Source: Deltaproteobacteria bacterium (GTDB lineage: Bacteria > Desulfobacterota > DSM-4660 > Desulfatiglandales > HGW-15). From it: a DNA stretch of 61,915 nt. The position numbers were made by a program, and so were the translations under genes. Shown in pieces: positions 9,047-18,262 of this stretch; position 1 is the stretch's first letter; each line of letters starts with the position of its first letter. Location of the stretch: NCBI GenBank assembly GCA_019308985.1, contig JAFDHB010000018.1, forward strand, positions 1 through 61,915. Reading direction: 5' to 3'. Below the pieces are notes generated by a model, which did no database searches, was not told where the DNA came from, and worked only from the letters and a program-made list of their open reading frames with translations.

Positions 9047-10033
9047 ATGGAAGAACCAAAAAGAAGCAAAATAGGCTATGGGTCTACCTACAGAAGAGGT
9101 AAGAGGGAAGATCTTGGAGCAGGTACGGAAATCGGTACCGTCCTGGGCACCCAGGTCTGGATGGTTAGACCCGACAGGGAGGCTCAAGCGGAAAACCCTT
9201 GTATCTGGATGCAGTCGGGTGTGGTAAGGTTCAAGAACTGCAACAATTTCTATGACTGCCCGACCTGCAAGTATGACCGCGGCATGAGGAAAAAAGTGGA
9301 AGAGAAAAAGGCCATGAGCTGGCAGGACCTAATGAGGAGAAGGCCCGATCTGGACAGGCTATGCAGGCACAGCCTAACGAACCGGATTCACAGGAGGGTG
9401 TGTGCTTACAACTATGAGTGTTCCAGGTGTGATTTCGACCAATTGGTGGAAGATACCTTGAACATGAGGGTAAACAGCACCCTCCTGGAAACCCAAGAGA
9501 TACGCGGTTTTAGTGTCCCGATGGGCTACTATTTCCATGACGGGCATACCTGGGCCAAGATAGAAAGTGGGGGTTACGTGAGGATCGGTCTGGATGACTT
9601 CGCGCTAAAGCTCCTGGGGAAGCCGGATGCTATGGACCTTCCTTTGATGGGAAAGGAACTGGGAAGGAACCGGGCGGGATGGGGCTTGGAGAGGGAGGAG
9701 AAGAAGGCCGAAGTCCTATCACCTGTTGACGGTATCATTGTTGATGTAAACTCCGAGGCCAGGGAGAATCCTGATCTGGTCCACAGGGATCCCTACGGTG
9801 ACGGCTGGCTGTTCATGGTCCGCACACCTGATATCAAAAGGAGCTTTTCCGACCTCATGGAGGACAAAAGGGGCATAGAATGGATGAAAGCCGAGGTTGG
9901 GAGACTGGAAAACATGATTGAGGATATTGCCGGCCCCTTGGCTGCTGACGGCGGTTTCCTGGGTGATGACATATACGGCAGTATGCCTGAACTAGGATGG
10001 AAAAACCTAACCAGGACCTTTCTCAAGACATGA
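9047..10033 (+). CDS. GcvH-like domain protein with two N-terminal Cys clusters (copy 1)
   Basis: A 328-residue protein. Two similar Cys clusters (C52, C65, C71, C74 and C106, C119, C125, C128; each C-x12-C-x5-CxxC) could bind zinc or iron-sulfur. They are followed by a glycine-cleavage H-like domain (YYFHDGHTWAKIE onward, SPVDGIIVDVN, DPYGDGWLF). The residue seven before the SPV serine, where GcvH carries its lipoyl lysine, is Glu; two Lys lie one and two positions later (219, 220). Lipoylation is therefore doubtful. GGGAGG precedes the ATG. The gene is driven by a sigma-54 promoter and followed by a paralogue. The role is unknown; a carrier or scaffold function linked to C1 metabolism is only an inference from its place. 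Confidence 0.8.
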   Translation: MEEPKRSKIGYGSTYRRGKREDLGAGTEIGTVLGTQVWMVRPDREAQAENPCIWMQSGVVRFKNCNNFYDCPTCKYDRGMRKKVEEKKAMSWQDLMRRRPDLDRLCRHSLTNRIHRRVCAYNYECSRCDFDQLVEDTLNMRVNSTLLETQEIRGFSVPMGYYFHDGHTWAKIESGGYVRIGLDDFALKLLGKPDAMDLPLMGKELGRNRAGWGLEREEKKAEVLSPVDGIIVDVNSEARENPDLVHRDPYGDGWLFMVRTPDIKRSFSDLMEDKRGIEWMKAEVGRLENMIEDIAGPLAADGGFLGDDIYGSMPELGWKNLTRTFLKT

Positions 10034-10127
10034 GAGGAGAAAGTGGGGCTGGTCCTGCGAAGGGAGCTATGGCCTTAGCGAACAGAATTTCCTTGTCATA
10101 CCGCCAAAATAGAAGGAGGCCCAAGCG

Positions 10128-11051
10128 ATGGAGTCGTTCCGTAACATAAAGGAGACCGCAGGGGGATTTAAGAAGTGCTTATGGATGCAAGCGGGCGTGG
10201 TAAAGAAAAAGTACTGCCTCAAAGAGTACTATTGTCCTTCCTGTAGATTCGACTTTGTAATGCACAGAACTGCAAGGCAAAACCGGCGGATAAGAGAGGA
10301 AGGCGGACACCCCGTTGGCAAGGCGGGCAGGATCGTTTCATGGAAAGATAAGCTTCTCTCCATACCCAGGGTCAGGAGGCCGTGCGTTCACCACCTGAAA
10401 GGCCGGATTGATTTCATGACTTGCAACCAGGAATACCGGTGCGGTGTCTGCGAGTTTGACCAGTTTTTCTTTGACAGGTTTTCTGTGAATGCGATCATTA
10501 GAGCCATTCGGGTTTCGGAGATGAAGGGTTTCAAGGTGCCCAAGGGGTATTATTTCCACAAAGGGCATACCTGGCTCCAGGTTGAAGAGGGGCCCATGGT
10601 CAGCGTTGGGATAGATGATTTCGCATTGCGCCTGCTCGGTCCCCTAGATCGTATTGAGGGGCCCTTAATGGGCAAAGGGGTCAAGCAGGGCGGGGCAGGA
10701 ATACTGGTTTCTCGAAGGGAAAACAACGCCACCTTGGCATCCCCGGTGAGCGGTGTGGTGACTTCCGTGAATTGGAAGCTGAGGGAGCGGGGTAATATTG
10801 CAAACCGAGACCCCTATAATGACGGATGGGTCATGAAGGTCCATGCCCCGAACTTGAGAGCACAGATCAAGAATCTTATGATTAGTGATGAAGCTACAGG
10901 GTTTTTTGACAAAGAAATATCAAGCCTTTATAGGTTACTGGAAGAAGAGGGCAGATTGGCGGCAGACGGGGGCCAGCTGGGAGAGGATATCTATGGGAGC
11001 CTGCCGGAGATCGGCTGGGATAGACTAGTCGAATCGTTCTTAGAAACTTGA
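10128..11051 (+). CDS. GcvH-like domain protein with two N-terminal Cys clusters (copy 2)
   Basis: A 307-residue paralogue of the preceding gene, 94 bases downstream and in the same transcription unit. Cys clusters are at C17/C30/C36/C39 and C86/C99/C105/C108. The H-like domain starts at YYFHKGHTWLQVE and contains ASPVSGVV and DPYNDGWVMKV. In the segment RRENNATLASPVSG there is no Lys at or near the lipoyl position, so this copy is very unlikely to be lipoylated. The end (LAADGGQLGEDIYGSLPEIGW) matches that of copy 1 closely, which shows a conserved C-terminal tail beyond the H fold. It ends 12 bases before the convergent amzA gene. Confidence 0.8.
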   Translation: MESFRNIKETAGGFKKCLWMQAGVVKKKYCLKEYYCPSCRFDFVMHRTARQNRRIREEGGHPVGKAGRIVSWKDKLLSIPRVRRPCVHHLKGRIDFMTCNQEYRCGVCEFDQFFFDRFSVNAIIRAIRVSEMKGFKVPKGYYFHKGHTWLQVEEGPMVSVGIDDFALRLLGPLDRIEGPLMGKGVKQGGAGILVSRRENNATLASPVSGVVTSVNWKLRERGNIANRDPYNDGWVMKVHAPNLRAQIKNLMISDEATGFFDKEISSLYRLLEEEGRLAADGGQLGEDIYGSLPEIGWDRLVESFLET

Positions 11052-11063
11052 ACGATAGAGTCA

Positions 11064-11615
11064 TTAGAGCTTTTTCATCTCATCCGCAAGGAGGATCTTG
11101 CAGTAACGGCACAGTTGTTCCGATTTCCTGTCCACGTCCTTCACGCTACGGCAATAGTGCATGATGCAGGTTGGGTCCGGGCAGTGGCGCAGATTGAAGG
11201 TGTGCCCCAATTCGTGTATTGCCTCTTTGACAACACGTACGTAAAAGGCCTTGGGATTGTCTATCACCGGGAGACCTTCCTCAAGCCTAAAGGTAGAGAT
11301 GATGGCGGTTTTTCCGCCCAGCTGTGCTTCCCCGTAGACATGGGTCAGCACGGGGATAAAGAGGTCAACGTTTACAATACCAAGGACCTTTGTCACGTCT
11401 CCTGGGGCGAGATCGGCTATTCTTTCCAGGATCAGGGTGGAATAATACTGGTTTCTGGCTTGATCGAATGCAAACTGGATATCTTCAATCATCAGAGCGG
11501 TCCCGGTCCGGCACCCGAATATCTTGCTTATATTCCTCGTGATCTGCCGGAGCAAGGAGCTATCCAGGTCTTGAGGATGGGCCACGAGGATGGTATGTTC
11601 TTTTGATGAACTCAA
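11064..11615 (-). CDS. amzA: Archaemetzincin-family zinc metalloprotease
   Basis: A 183-residue archaemetzincin. The metzincin zinc site HELGHTFNLRHC is present, followed by the family's extra Cys motif CPDPTCIMHYC and a downstream CRYC that forms a second zinc site. These enzymes are small cytosolic peptidases of poorly known substrate. The only usable start is a TTG at 11615 that overlaps the stop of the sigma-54 regulator (TTGA), so it is translationally coupled to that regulator. The coupling hints at proteolytic tuning of the signalling system, which is inference only. Confidence 0.85.
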   Translation of the reverse strand: MSSSKEHTILVAHPQDLDSSLLRQITRNISKIFGCRTGTALMIEDIQFAFDQARNQYYSTLILERIADLAPGDVTKVLGIVNVDLFIPVLTHVYGEAQLGGKTAIISTFRLEEGLPVIDNPKAFYVRVVKEAIHELGHTFNLRHCPDPTCIMHYCRSVKDVDRKSEQLCRYCKILLADEMKKL

Positions 11616-12955
11616 GCCGGCTTTTGGATTTGGTAACGCTTAATCTTGCTGTACAGGGTGGATCGATCAATGCCGAGAACCTGCGCGCTCTTTCTGATAT
11701 TCCACTGGTTATTGTTGAGTACATGGATGATATGGGCCTTTTCGATTTCGCTCAAAGACTCGCTCCTTGGTAGTTCGAGGGACTCGGGCCTGAAAATGGG
11801 TAGATCTTCGGGCCTGAGTTTTCTCCCCTTTCCCACAACTACGGCCCGCTCAATGGCATTTTCAAGCTCCCGAACATTGCCGGGCCAGTCATAGAGCATC
11901 ATTTCATCGAGTGCTTCACGGCTGATCCCGTCGACGGGTTTATTCATTTCCTGGGAATAACGAATCAGGAAGTGTTCTGCCAGTAAGGGAATGTCTTCCT
12001 TGTGTTCGCGTAATGGCGGCATTTCAAAAGATATCACGTTGAGGCGGTAATAAAGGTCTTCACGGAACGTGCCCCCTTGAACAGCCCTTTCCAGATCCGT
12101 ATTTGTGGCGGCGATCACCCTGAAGTCCGCCTCTATGGGCTGTGTCCCGCCGACCCGATAGAATATCCTGTCTTCCAGGACCCGCAGCAGGTCTATCTGC
12201 ATCCTCATGCTGACTTCACCGATCTCATCGAGAAACAGGGTTCCTCCGTGGGCCAGCTCCAGACGTCCCTTCTTGGTCTCCTTGGCATCGGTAAAGGCAC
12301 CCCTCTGGTGGCCGAAGAGTTCACTCTCCATGAGGTGTTCGGGGAGGGCTCCGCAGTTGACCGCTACAAACGGACCGCCGCTCCGAGGTGAGTTACTGTG
12401 GATGGCTTTGGCAGCCAAACCCTTGCCGGTCCCGGTTTCCCCTCGGATCAAGACGGTTGATTCCGAGGCAGCGACATCTTCTATCAGGTCAAATACCTGC
12501 CGCATGGCCCTGGATTGACCTATCATACTTTCAAACCTGGTGCGGTCTTTGAATTCTTCCCTGAGGTAGAGATTCTCCTTTGCCTGGGCTTGATGTTGCA
12601 TGATTTTCTCTATCAATACTCCCAATTCATCCGGGTCGAAGGGCTTTAGAAGATAGTCATAGGCACCGTTCTTCATGGCCTCTATGGCTGAGGCTATGGA
12701 CCCGTAAGCGGTAATCATCACGACCGCTATATCCGGATCGGTCCCTTTGACTTGCTTCAGTAGTTCGAGGCCGCTCATTCCCTGCATCTTGATGTCAACC
12801 AAGAGAATGTCAAAACGCGTGTCCCTGCACTTAGCCAAGGCCTCCTCGCCGCTGACGGCCGTATCCACCAGATGACCATCTCTTGCCAACCAATCCGCCA
12901 GGGACTTCCTTATTATCAACTCATCATCAACGATTAGTATCTTGGTGCTTCCCAT
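11612..12955 (-). CDS. NtrC-family sigma-54 response regulator
   Basis: A 447-residue activator: receiver domain with phospho-acceptor Asp54, AAA+ domain with Walker A GETGTGKG at 172-179 and LFLDEIGE Walker B, and a Fis-type helix-turn-helix (AQVLGIDRSTLYSKI) at the end. The sigma-54 contact loop reads GAFTDA (219-224) instead of the classical GAFTGA; the Asp may still be functional, as the loop varies in nature. It follows three histidine kinase genes on the same strand with an 18-base gap and precedes amzA. The consensus sigma-54 promoter at 8913 is the nearest candidate target. Confidence 0.9.
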   Translation of the reverse strand: MGSTKILIVDDELIIRKSLADWLARDGHLVDTAVSGEEALAKCRDTRFDILLVDIKMQGMSGLELLKQVKGTDPDIAVVMITAYGSIASAIEAMKNGAYDYLLKPFDPDELGVLIEKIMQHQAQAKENLYLREEFKDRTRFESMIGQSRAMRQVFDLIEDVAASESTVLIRGETGTGKGLAAKAIHSNSPRSGGPFVAVNCGALPEHLMESELFGHQRGAFTDAKETKKGRLELAHGGTLFLDEIGEVSMRMQIDLLRVLEDRIFYRVGGTQPIEADFRVIAATNTDLERAVQGGTFREDLYYRLNVISFEMPPLREHKEDIPLLAEHFLIRYSQEMNKPVDGISREALDEMMLYDWPGNVRELENAIERAVVVGKGRKLRPEDLPIFRPESLELPRSESLSEIEKAHIIHVLNNNQWNIRKSAQVLGIDRSTLYSKIKRYQIQKPA

Positions 12956-12973
12956 GTTTAGACCCCCTGTCCA

Positions 12974-14524
12974 TCAGTCTTGAACGATTCTCTTGTTCAG
13001 GGGAAGTTCAATCTCAAAGGACGTCCCTTCACCAGGGGTTGATTTCACACTGATGGAGCCACCGTGTTCCTGAATTATGCCATATGCCACGCTCAAACCC
13101 AGGCCAACCCCCTTGCCTTTCGTCTTCTTTGTAAAGAAGGGCTCAAAGAGCTTCTCCATATCCTCCTTGGGTATCCCGATCCCGGTGTCACAGAAGCGTA
13201 CGATAATCTTCTCCTTTTCGCGGGGAAACATTGTTTCAATCCTGAGTGTTCCTCCCCCTTTAGGCTCCATGGCCTCTGCCGCATTAGACACTATGTTCAT
13301 GAACACCTGCTGAAGCTGATCAGATGAACCTGTGAACTCAGGCAATCTTGGGTCCAGGATCTTGTCGATCTTGATGTTATTGAGCTTGAGAAGGTTGGTA
13401 TTCAAGATCAGGGTCTGATCTATCAGCCTGTTTATGTCAACAGGGCCGAATTCCATCTTGGATTGCCTTGCGAATGTCAATAGGTTGGATACTATGCGGC
13501 TTGTTCTCCTGGTCTCGGTTTCCATCAGGTCGAGATATTCCCTGAACAGATCAATGTCAGATGCCTCGATGGGGCCTTTTTCCAAGATCCTTTTCATGAG
13601 GAGAATGAGGTTTAATACGCCGGCTACGGGATTGTTGATTTCATGGACCACGGCAGCAGAAAGCTTGCCGAGGGATGCGATCTTATCTTGGTGAATCAGT
13701 TTGGCATGGGTCTCTTTTAATTGCCTTGTTCGCTCCTCAACGAGTTGCTCCAGGCGCCGTGTCATTTCCTCCTCTTCCCTGAGGCGTTTGGTAATGTCCC
13801 GGCTTATGTCTATGAACTTGGAGATCTTCCCTTTCCTTTCCCAGGTAGGATATATGTTGACTTCAAAATACCTGGGTTGTCCGTCTGAACCGACGCGGGT
13901 CATGACTTGCCTGAAAGGTCCCTTGTTTCGTATTACTTCGTTCAGTGGGCATGTAAATTTCCGCCCGTCACAGATCTCCTTCAAATTCTGAAACACCTCG
14001 TAGCATTTCTTCCCTATCACCTCCTCACGAGAACATCGCATCTGCCTGAGAAAGGCGTCATTGACATCGATAATCTCCTTTTCGGGCGTTATCACTGCTA
14101 TCAATTCCTGGATGCCGTTCAAAATGGTCTCAATTTCTTTGTTCCGGATCCTGAGCTTCTGTTCCTCCAGGCTGATGGCCTTCCAGAAGACTTCGAATAC
14201 GTGATAGGACTGGACACGTATGTGGTGAGGCTTTGTGCTCAGGATGTCTTCAAGGATCTCCTGCTTAGGGGTCATGAGGATAATCAGGTGTATGTCATAG
14301 GCAGGATCATAGAGTTGGTGATAGTCGTCCAACGTCAGCAGACCAAGCTTTCTGGCAAGGACTATCCCGGGGCTTTGTGGGTCAGGGTCCGCAACAGCCA
14401 CGAATCGTGCGTTCACATCCGTGGACTTGTAGTCCTGCGAGGTCTTCTCCAGGACTTCTTCGCAGTAATTTCCCCCTCCCACCAGGGCGATATTTATAAT
14501 ATCGTTTTTCTTGAGGTCTGACAT
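12974..14524 (-). CDS. PAS histidine kinase with Rossmann-like N-terminal domain
   Basis: A 516-residue soluble kinase. Residues 8-115 look like a dinucleotide-binding fold (IALVGGGNYCEE, then VAVADPDPQSPG) rather than a membrane sensor. A PAS domain follows (about 135-250), with a CDGRKFTCPL insert, then a coiled linker, the H-box (VVHEINNP, His294) and an HATPase domain (DTGIGIP, GLGLSVAYGII). No transmembrane segment is visible. The start at 14524 is chosen because the longer frame to 14572 begins in a repeat remnant. It probably phosphorylates the NtrC regulator immediately downstream. Confidence 0.87.
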   Translation of the reverse strand: MSDLKKNDIINIALVGGGNYCEEVLEKTSQDYKSTDVNARFVAVADPDPQSPGIVLARKLGLLTLDDYHQLYDPAYDIHLIILMTPKQEILEDILSTKPHHIRVQSYHVFEVFWKAISLEEQKLRIRNKEIETILNGIQELIAVITPEKEIIDVNDAFLRQMRCSREEVIGKKCYEVFQNLKEICDGRKFTCPLNEVIRNKGPFRQVMTRVGSDGQPRYFEVNIYPTWERKGKISKFIDISRDITKRLREEEEMTRRLEQLVEERTRQLKETHAKLIHQDKIASLGKLSAAVVHEINNPVAGVLNLILLMKRILEKGPIEASDIDLFREYLDLMETETRRTSRIVSNLLTFARQSKMEFGPVDINRLIDQTLILNTNLLKLNNIKIDKILDPRLPEFTGSSDQLQQVFMNIVSNAAEAMEPKGGGTLRIETMFPREKEKIIVRFCDTGIGIPKEDMEKLFEPFFTKKTKGKGVGLGLSVAYGIIQEHGGSISVKSTPGEGTSFEIELPLNKRIVQD

Positions 14525-14550
14525 CTCATCCCCTTCAACCCCATAAGTTT

Positions 14551-14625
14551 GATGGCTTCGTAAAAAGTCCAATTCCCCGCGGGGCGGGATCTAGGGATCT
14601 GCGTTGCGCTTCCTCGATGATCTGG
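14551..14625. repeat. Degenerate copy of the palindromic element
   Basis: GATGGCTTCGTAAAAAGTCC at 14551-14570 is identical to the left arm of the element at 2360. The inner word CTGCGTTGCGCTTC follows after a 30-base GC-rich insertion. No matching right arm is visible, so this is a truncated remnant. It lies just upstream of the kinase gene, as the full copy lies just upstream of metV1. Confidence 0.6.
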
Positions 14626-14729
14626 AAAAAGCGCCTTCAAAGAGGGCTCCTCTTTTTGCCTATTGAGGGTTCCCTGCCAGCGCGGTCAGGAGACAACCGT
14701 GGCAATAAGCGTTCTCCTGAGTGCGAGTC

Positions 14730-16208
14730 CTATTTCTCATGGGGAATCAAGGGTAACAGGATTCTGAACGTGGTTCCCTTTCCTGGTGTGCTTTCAACGC
14801 TGATCGTGCCTTGATGAGCTTCAACGATTCCTTTTACAATCGCGAGGCCCAAGCCTGTGCCCATGACCCTTCTTGTCTTCGGGTGCTTGACGCGATAGAA
14901 TTTGTCGAAAATCTTGGGTATTTCTTCCTCCTGTATTCCAATCCCCGTGTCTTCTACCATCAACTCCAGGTATTCGCCCAGTCCTCTCGCCGAGACGGTA
15001 ACCCGTCCCCCTTCAGGGGAATAATTGATGGCATTGGTGACAAGATTGTCAACCAATTCACGGAGGCTGTCTGCGTCGGCATGCAAGGGTTTCAGGTCAT
15101 GAAATGAAGATACCAGTTCGATGCCGCGCTCCTCTGCTTTAGCCTCCATCAATGACAGGGCTTCCCTGACTATGGGTTCGAGGTCTAAGGGGACTTTTCG
15201 CTGAACGCCTTTTCCTGCTTCTATCTTGGAGATATCCAGCAGGTTGTTAATGAGTTCAAGGAGTTGATCAATCTTCTGAATACCTCTTTCCAGAAGCTCT
15301 TTCTGTTTATCCTCAAGAGGTCCCGCCAGGCCCTCGTAAAGCACGCTATTCTGTTGTCTTATGGCGGACAGTGGGCTTCTGAGCTCATGGGCCACCATGT
15401 TGACGAAGTCCGATTTCATTTCATCAAGCTCTTTGAAGGCCGTTATGTCTTCAAGCACGGTGACGGTCCCAACCACTTCTCCGTCAGGGGAAAAAACAGG
15501 AGCGGATATGGCCCTTAAGATATTATTGCCTGTGCTTATCTCTTGTGAAATTACGGCCTGTTCGGTGGAAGGATCTTTCTGGATCTTTTCGAGTATGGCC
15601 AGCAACCCCTCGTCCTGGATTATCTTGCCCACCGCAAAGGGGTTCTCCATCCGCTCCCTGACTTCAAGCAATCTCATCAAGGCGGGATTGTGAAGAACCA
15701 CTTCGAGATTTCTATTAGTTACCATGACCCCATTGGCCATGCAGTTGATGATGGTTTTCAGCCGGCTTTTTTCCAGGTTCAAGTCATAGAGGTTCTTGAT
15801 ATTTTCCTGCTGGAATTGCCGTGCCCTGATTTCCAGCAGCCTCTTTTCGGCAGCCCTGTTTACGGTCATCAGGAACTGATCGATCTGGAATGGCTTGGTG
15901 ATGAAGTCGTAGGCCCCCTTTTTCATGCAATCCACGGCAGAATCCACGGTCCCATGTCCTGTAACAATGATTACGGGAATGTCCGGATAGAGGGTCCGGG
16001 TTTTCTCGAGAACTTCTTCACCGCTCATGACGGGCATCTTCAGGTCCAGAAGAATAATGTCGACAGGCTTTTCCGCCAGCAAATCCATTGCCTGTTGACC
16101 GTTTTCCGCCATTAGCACCTCGTAACCCTTGTCTGTCAGCACCCTTTGGCAGCCCTCCCTCACAACCCTTTCATCGTCAACAATCAGGACCTTTAGTTTC
16201 TCCATCAT
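14730..16208 (-). CDS. Receiver-PAS-histidine kinase (hybrid type)
   Basis: A 492-residue protein with an N-terminal receiver (phospho-Asp in LLDLKMPVMSG, Lys in ITKPF), a PAS domain (about 155-270), an H-box MVAHELRSPLSAIR and an HATPase region ending GTGLGLAIVKGIV. The receiver in front of the kinase suggests it is itself controlled by phosphorylation. The start overlaps the stop of the upstream kinase by ATGA. No membrane segments are seen. It belongs to the signalling cluster between the two metF/hdrA operons. Confidence 0.87.
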   Translation of the reverse strand: MMEKLKVLIVDDERVVREGCQRVLTDKGYEVLMAENGQQAMDLLAEKPVDIILLDLKMPVMSGEEVLEKTRTLYPDIPVIIVTGHGTVDSAVDCMKKGAYDFITKPFQIDQFLMTVNRAAEKRLLEIRARQFQQENIKNLYDLNLEKSRLKTIINCMANGVMVTNRNLEVVLHNPALMRLLEVRERMENPFAVGKIIQDEGLLAILEKIQKDPSTEQAVISQEISTGNNILRAISAPVFSPDGEVVGTVTVLEDITAFKELDEMKSDFVNMVAHELRSPLSAIRQQNSVLYEGLAGPLEDKQKELLERGIQKIDQLLELINNLLDISKIEAGKGVQRKVPLDLEPIVREALSLMEAKAEERGIELVSSFHDLKPLHADADSLRELVDNLVTNAINYSPEGGRVTVSARGLGEYLELMVEDTGIGIQEEEIPKIFDKFYRVKHPKTRRVMGTGLGLAIVKGIVEAHQGTISVESTPGKGTTFRILLPLIPHEK

Positions 16209-18202
16209 TGCTCATCCAGTCCTATGAAAAGGGGTTCCCCCTGGGGCTGCTCGATGAAATGGAGCGGAAGAACGACGGTGAAGACAGTTCCCCCTTCAGG
16301 CGGACACTCGAAACTGATGCTGCCACCGTGGAGTTTAACGATATTCTGAGAGATGCTCAATCCCAGCCCGGTTCCTCTCCCTACCTGTTTGGTGGTGAAG
16401 AATATGTCGAAGACCTTATCTCGAAGCTCTCTGGGGATGCCGGGGCCTGAATCCGATACGGTGATAAGAGCCTGGTCCTGCTCCTTATGGTATCTCGCCT
16501 TTATTTCAAGCCGGCCCTTTCCCTCCATGGCGTCTGCCGCATTGATAAACAGGTTGGTGAAGACCTGCTGAAGTTGACCGATGTCACCGACCATGGCAGG
16601 GATATCTGTTTCTATGTCTTTTATCACCTCGATATCATGGAACAGGGCCTGGTTTACCAGGATACCCAAGGATTTATCTATGAGCTCCTCGACACTGAAG
16701 GATGACACTTTCCCAACGGATTGCCTGCTGAACTCGAGTAGCTCAGAGATTATCTTCTTGCATCGTTGGGTTTGGAGTATGATTTCCTGTATATCTCCAA
16801 GGCCTTGTTTATTCTCCTTCAAGCTTTCCTTTAATAGCTCCGCGTACAACATAATTCCTGAAAGGGGGTTGTTGATCTCATGGGCAACACCAGCCGCCAT
16901 CCTTCCGACCGATGCAATCTTTTCAGATTGAACCAGTTGCAGATGTGCTTCCTCAAGTTCTTTCTGCATCTTCAGGAATTCCCTCATGTCCGTGAAGACT
17001 CCGACACTCCCTATTTCCTCGTTGTCAATGGTAATAATGGATGCGGAGAGCGTTACAGGTATTTCTTCGCCGTTCTTGTTCCTGATGGTCATACTGGTTG
17101 GATTCAGCTTTCCAGGGGGGCCGTACCTGTTACTCCGCATCTTTTTCATGTTTTCCCTGGCAACATCAATGTCATAGAAACTGCTGAGGTGCCCCTTGTT
17201 GATTATTTCCTTGGCGGAGTAACCTGTAAGCCTTTCCATGCCCTCGTTGAAAATGAGCACCTTCCCCTTCCTGTCCACAACGACGATGCCGTCCACTGTG
17301 CTCTGTATGACGTTTTCCAAAAATGTATTGGATTTTATGGCTTCTTTCTCAAGCTTGATCCTGTCGGTGACATCCCTTGATGTCTCGAGTATCCGGACCA
17401 CTTCATTGTTTTCATCGCGTATGAGGGATATGGTAATGACGTCGTAACGAATGTCGCCGTTCGGATCCACTATTTCTTTGTAAATGCTCAAGAATCCTTT
17501 TTCTTTTATCTCCTCCATGTGTTGTTTGAGGAAACATATGTCACCCACCTCTTCGCACGGCACTTCCCTGCCATATCTCACCCTATAACATTTTTCTCCG
17601 ATAACTTCCTCACGACGGAAACCGAATTCCCTCAGGAATGTTTCGTTAACCGTATCTACAGTCAAGTCCAGATTGACGACCATGATTCGGTAGGGGAGGG
17701 AGTCGAGAATCAGCTGGGTGTCCTTCTTCATCTTTTCCTGGCGGTTCTTGCGTTCTCTCTCCAGCCGGTCCTTTTCTCTTTCCGATTCCGCCAGGGCGAA
17801 AAGGAGGCTGACCGCACTCCGGTCAATGATGGACACGCCGGGCCGACATTTCCTGCGCATTTCTTCCATCAGGAGGCTGGAGCCGAAAAGGTCTATGATC
17901 AAGTTTATCTCATTGCTGAGTGCGAATAGTTCGTCAAGTGAGGTCACGGTTGGGATACCCATGGCCTCTGCAAGCCTTATTGCGGGGGCCTCGGGGTTGG
18001 GGTCCCACACGCCCAGGCAGGTGATTTTGGGCCTTGAGAGGCTCCTGGCGTTCAAGATCCTGAGAAGGCTGGCGCAAGTATCGCCTCCCCCTGCTATCAC
18101 GGCTTTCAGGGGCTTTTCCCCATCTTTCCCGCGAATGATCTCAGAGGCATTGCCTTTGCCCTGGGACCGGAGCGTTATGAAGTTTCTCTTCGTCCTAGGC
18201 AT
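16205..18202 (-). CDS. Double-PAS histidine kinase with Rossmann-like N-terminal domain
   Basis: A 665-residue soluble kinase. After a basic leader, residues 33-140 form a dinucleotide-fold-like region (AVIAGGGDTCASLL, then GVWDPNPEAPAIRLAEAMGI) like that of the kinase at 12974. Next come a short coiled coil, two PAS domains, an H-box MAAGVAHEINNPLSGIML and an HATPase domain (GRGTGLGLSISQNIV). GGAAG lies 9 nt before the ATG. The shared N-terminus in two kinases of one cluster suggests sensing of a nucleotide or small metabolite in the cytoplasm, which is inference. Confidence 0.87.
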   Translation of the reverse strand: MPRTKRNFITLRSQGKGNASEIIRGKDGEKPLKAVIAGGGDTCASLLRILNARSLSRPKITCLGVWDPNPEAPAIRLAEAMGIPTVTSLDELFALSNEINLIIDLFGSSLLMEEMRRKCRPGVSIIDRSAVSLLFALAESEREKDRLERERKNRQEKMKKDTQLILDSLPYRIMVVNLDLTVDTVNETFLREFGFRREEVIGEKCYRVRYGREVPCEEVGDICFLKQHMEEIKEKGFLSIYKEIVDPNGDIRYDVITISLIRDENNEVVRILETSRDVTDRIKLEKEAIKSNTFLENVIQSTVDGIVVVDRKGKVLIFNEGMERLTGYSAKEIINKGHLSSFYDIDVARENMKKMRSNRYGPPGKLNPTSMTIRNKNGEEIPVTLSASIITIDNEEIGSVGVFTDMREFLKMQKELEEAHLQLVQSEKIASVGRMAAGVAHEINNPLSGIMLYAELLKESLKENKQGLGDIQEIILQTQRCKKIISELLEFSRQSVGKVSSFSVEELIDKSLGILVNQALFHDIEVIKDIETDIPAMVGDIGQLQQVFTNLFINAADAMEGKGRLEIKARYHKEQDQALITVSDSGPGIPRELRDKVFDIFFTTKQVGRGTGLGLSISQNIVKLHGGSISFECPPEGGTVFTVVLPLHFIEQPQGEPLFIGLDEQ

Positions 18203-18262
18203 TTGCAGTCACTTCCTGGTTTTGAGCTCGCCCGCAAACGATTTCTTGATCATGATCCACGA

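Noticed and set aside
9671..9730. GcvH-like proteins as ordinary glycine cleavage H-protein
   Set aside because: The lipoyl-lysine position is not Lys in either copy, the proteins are more than twice the usual length, and no gcvT or gcvP is nearby.
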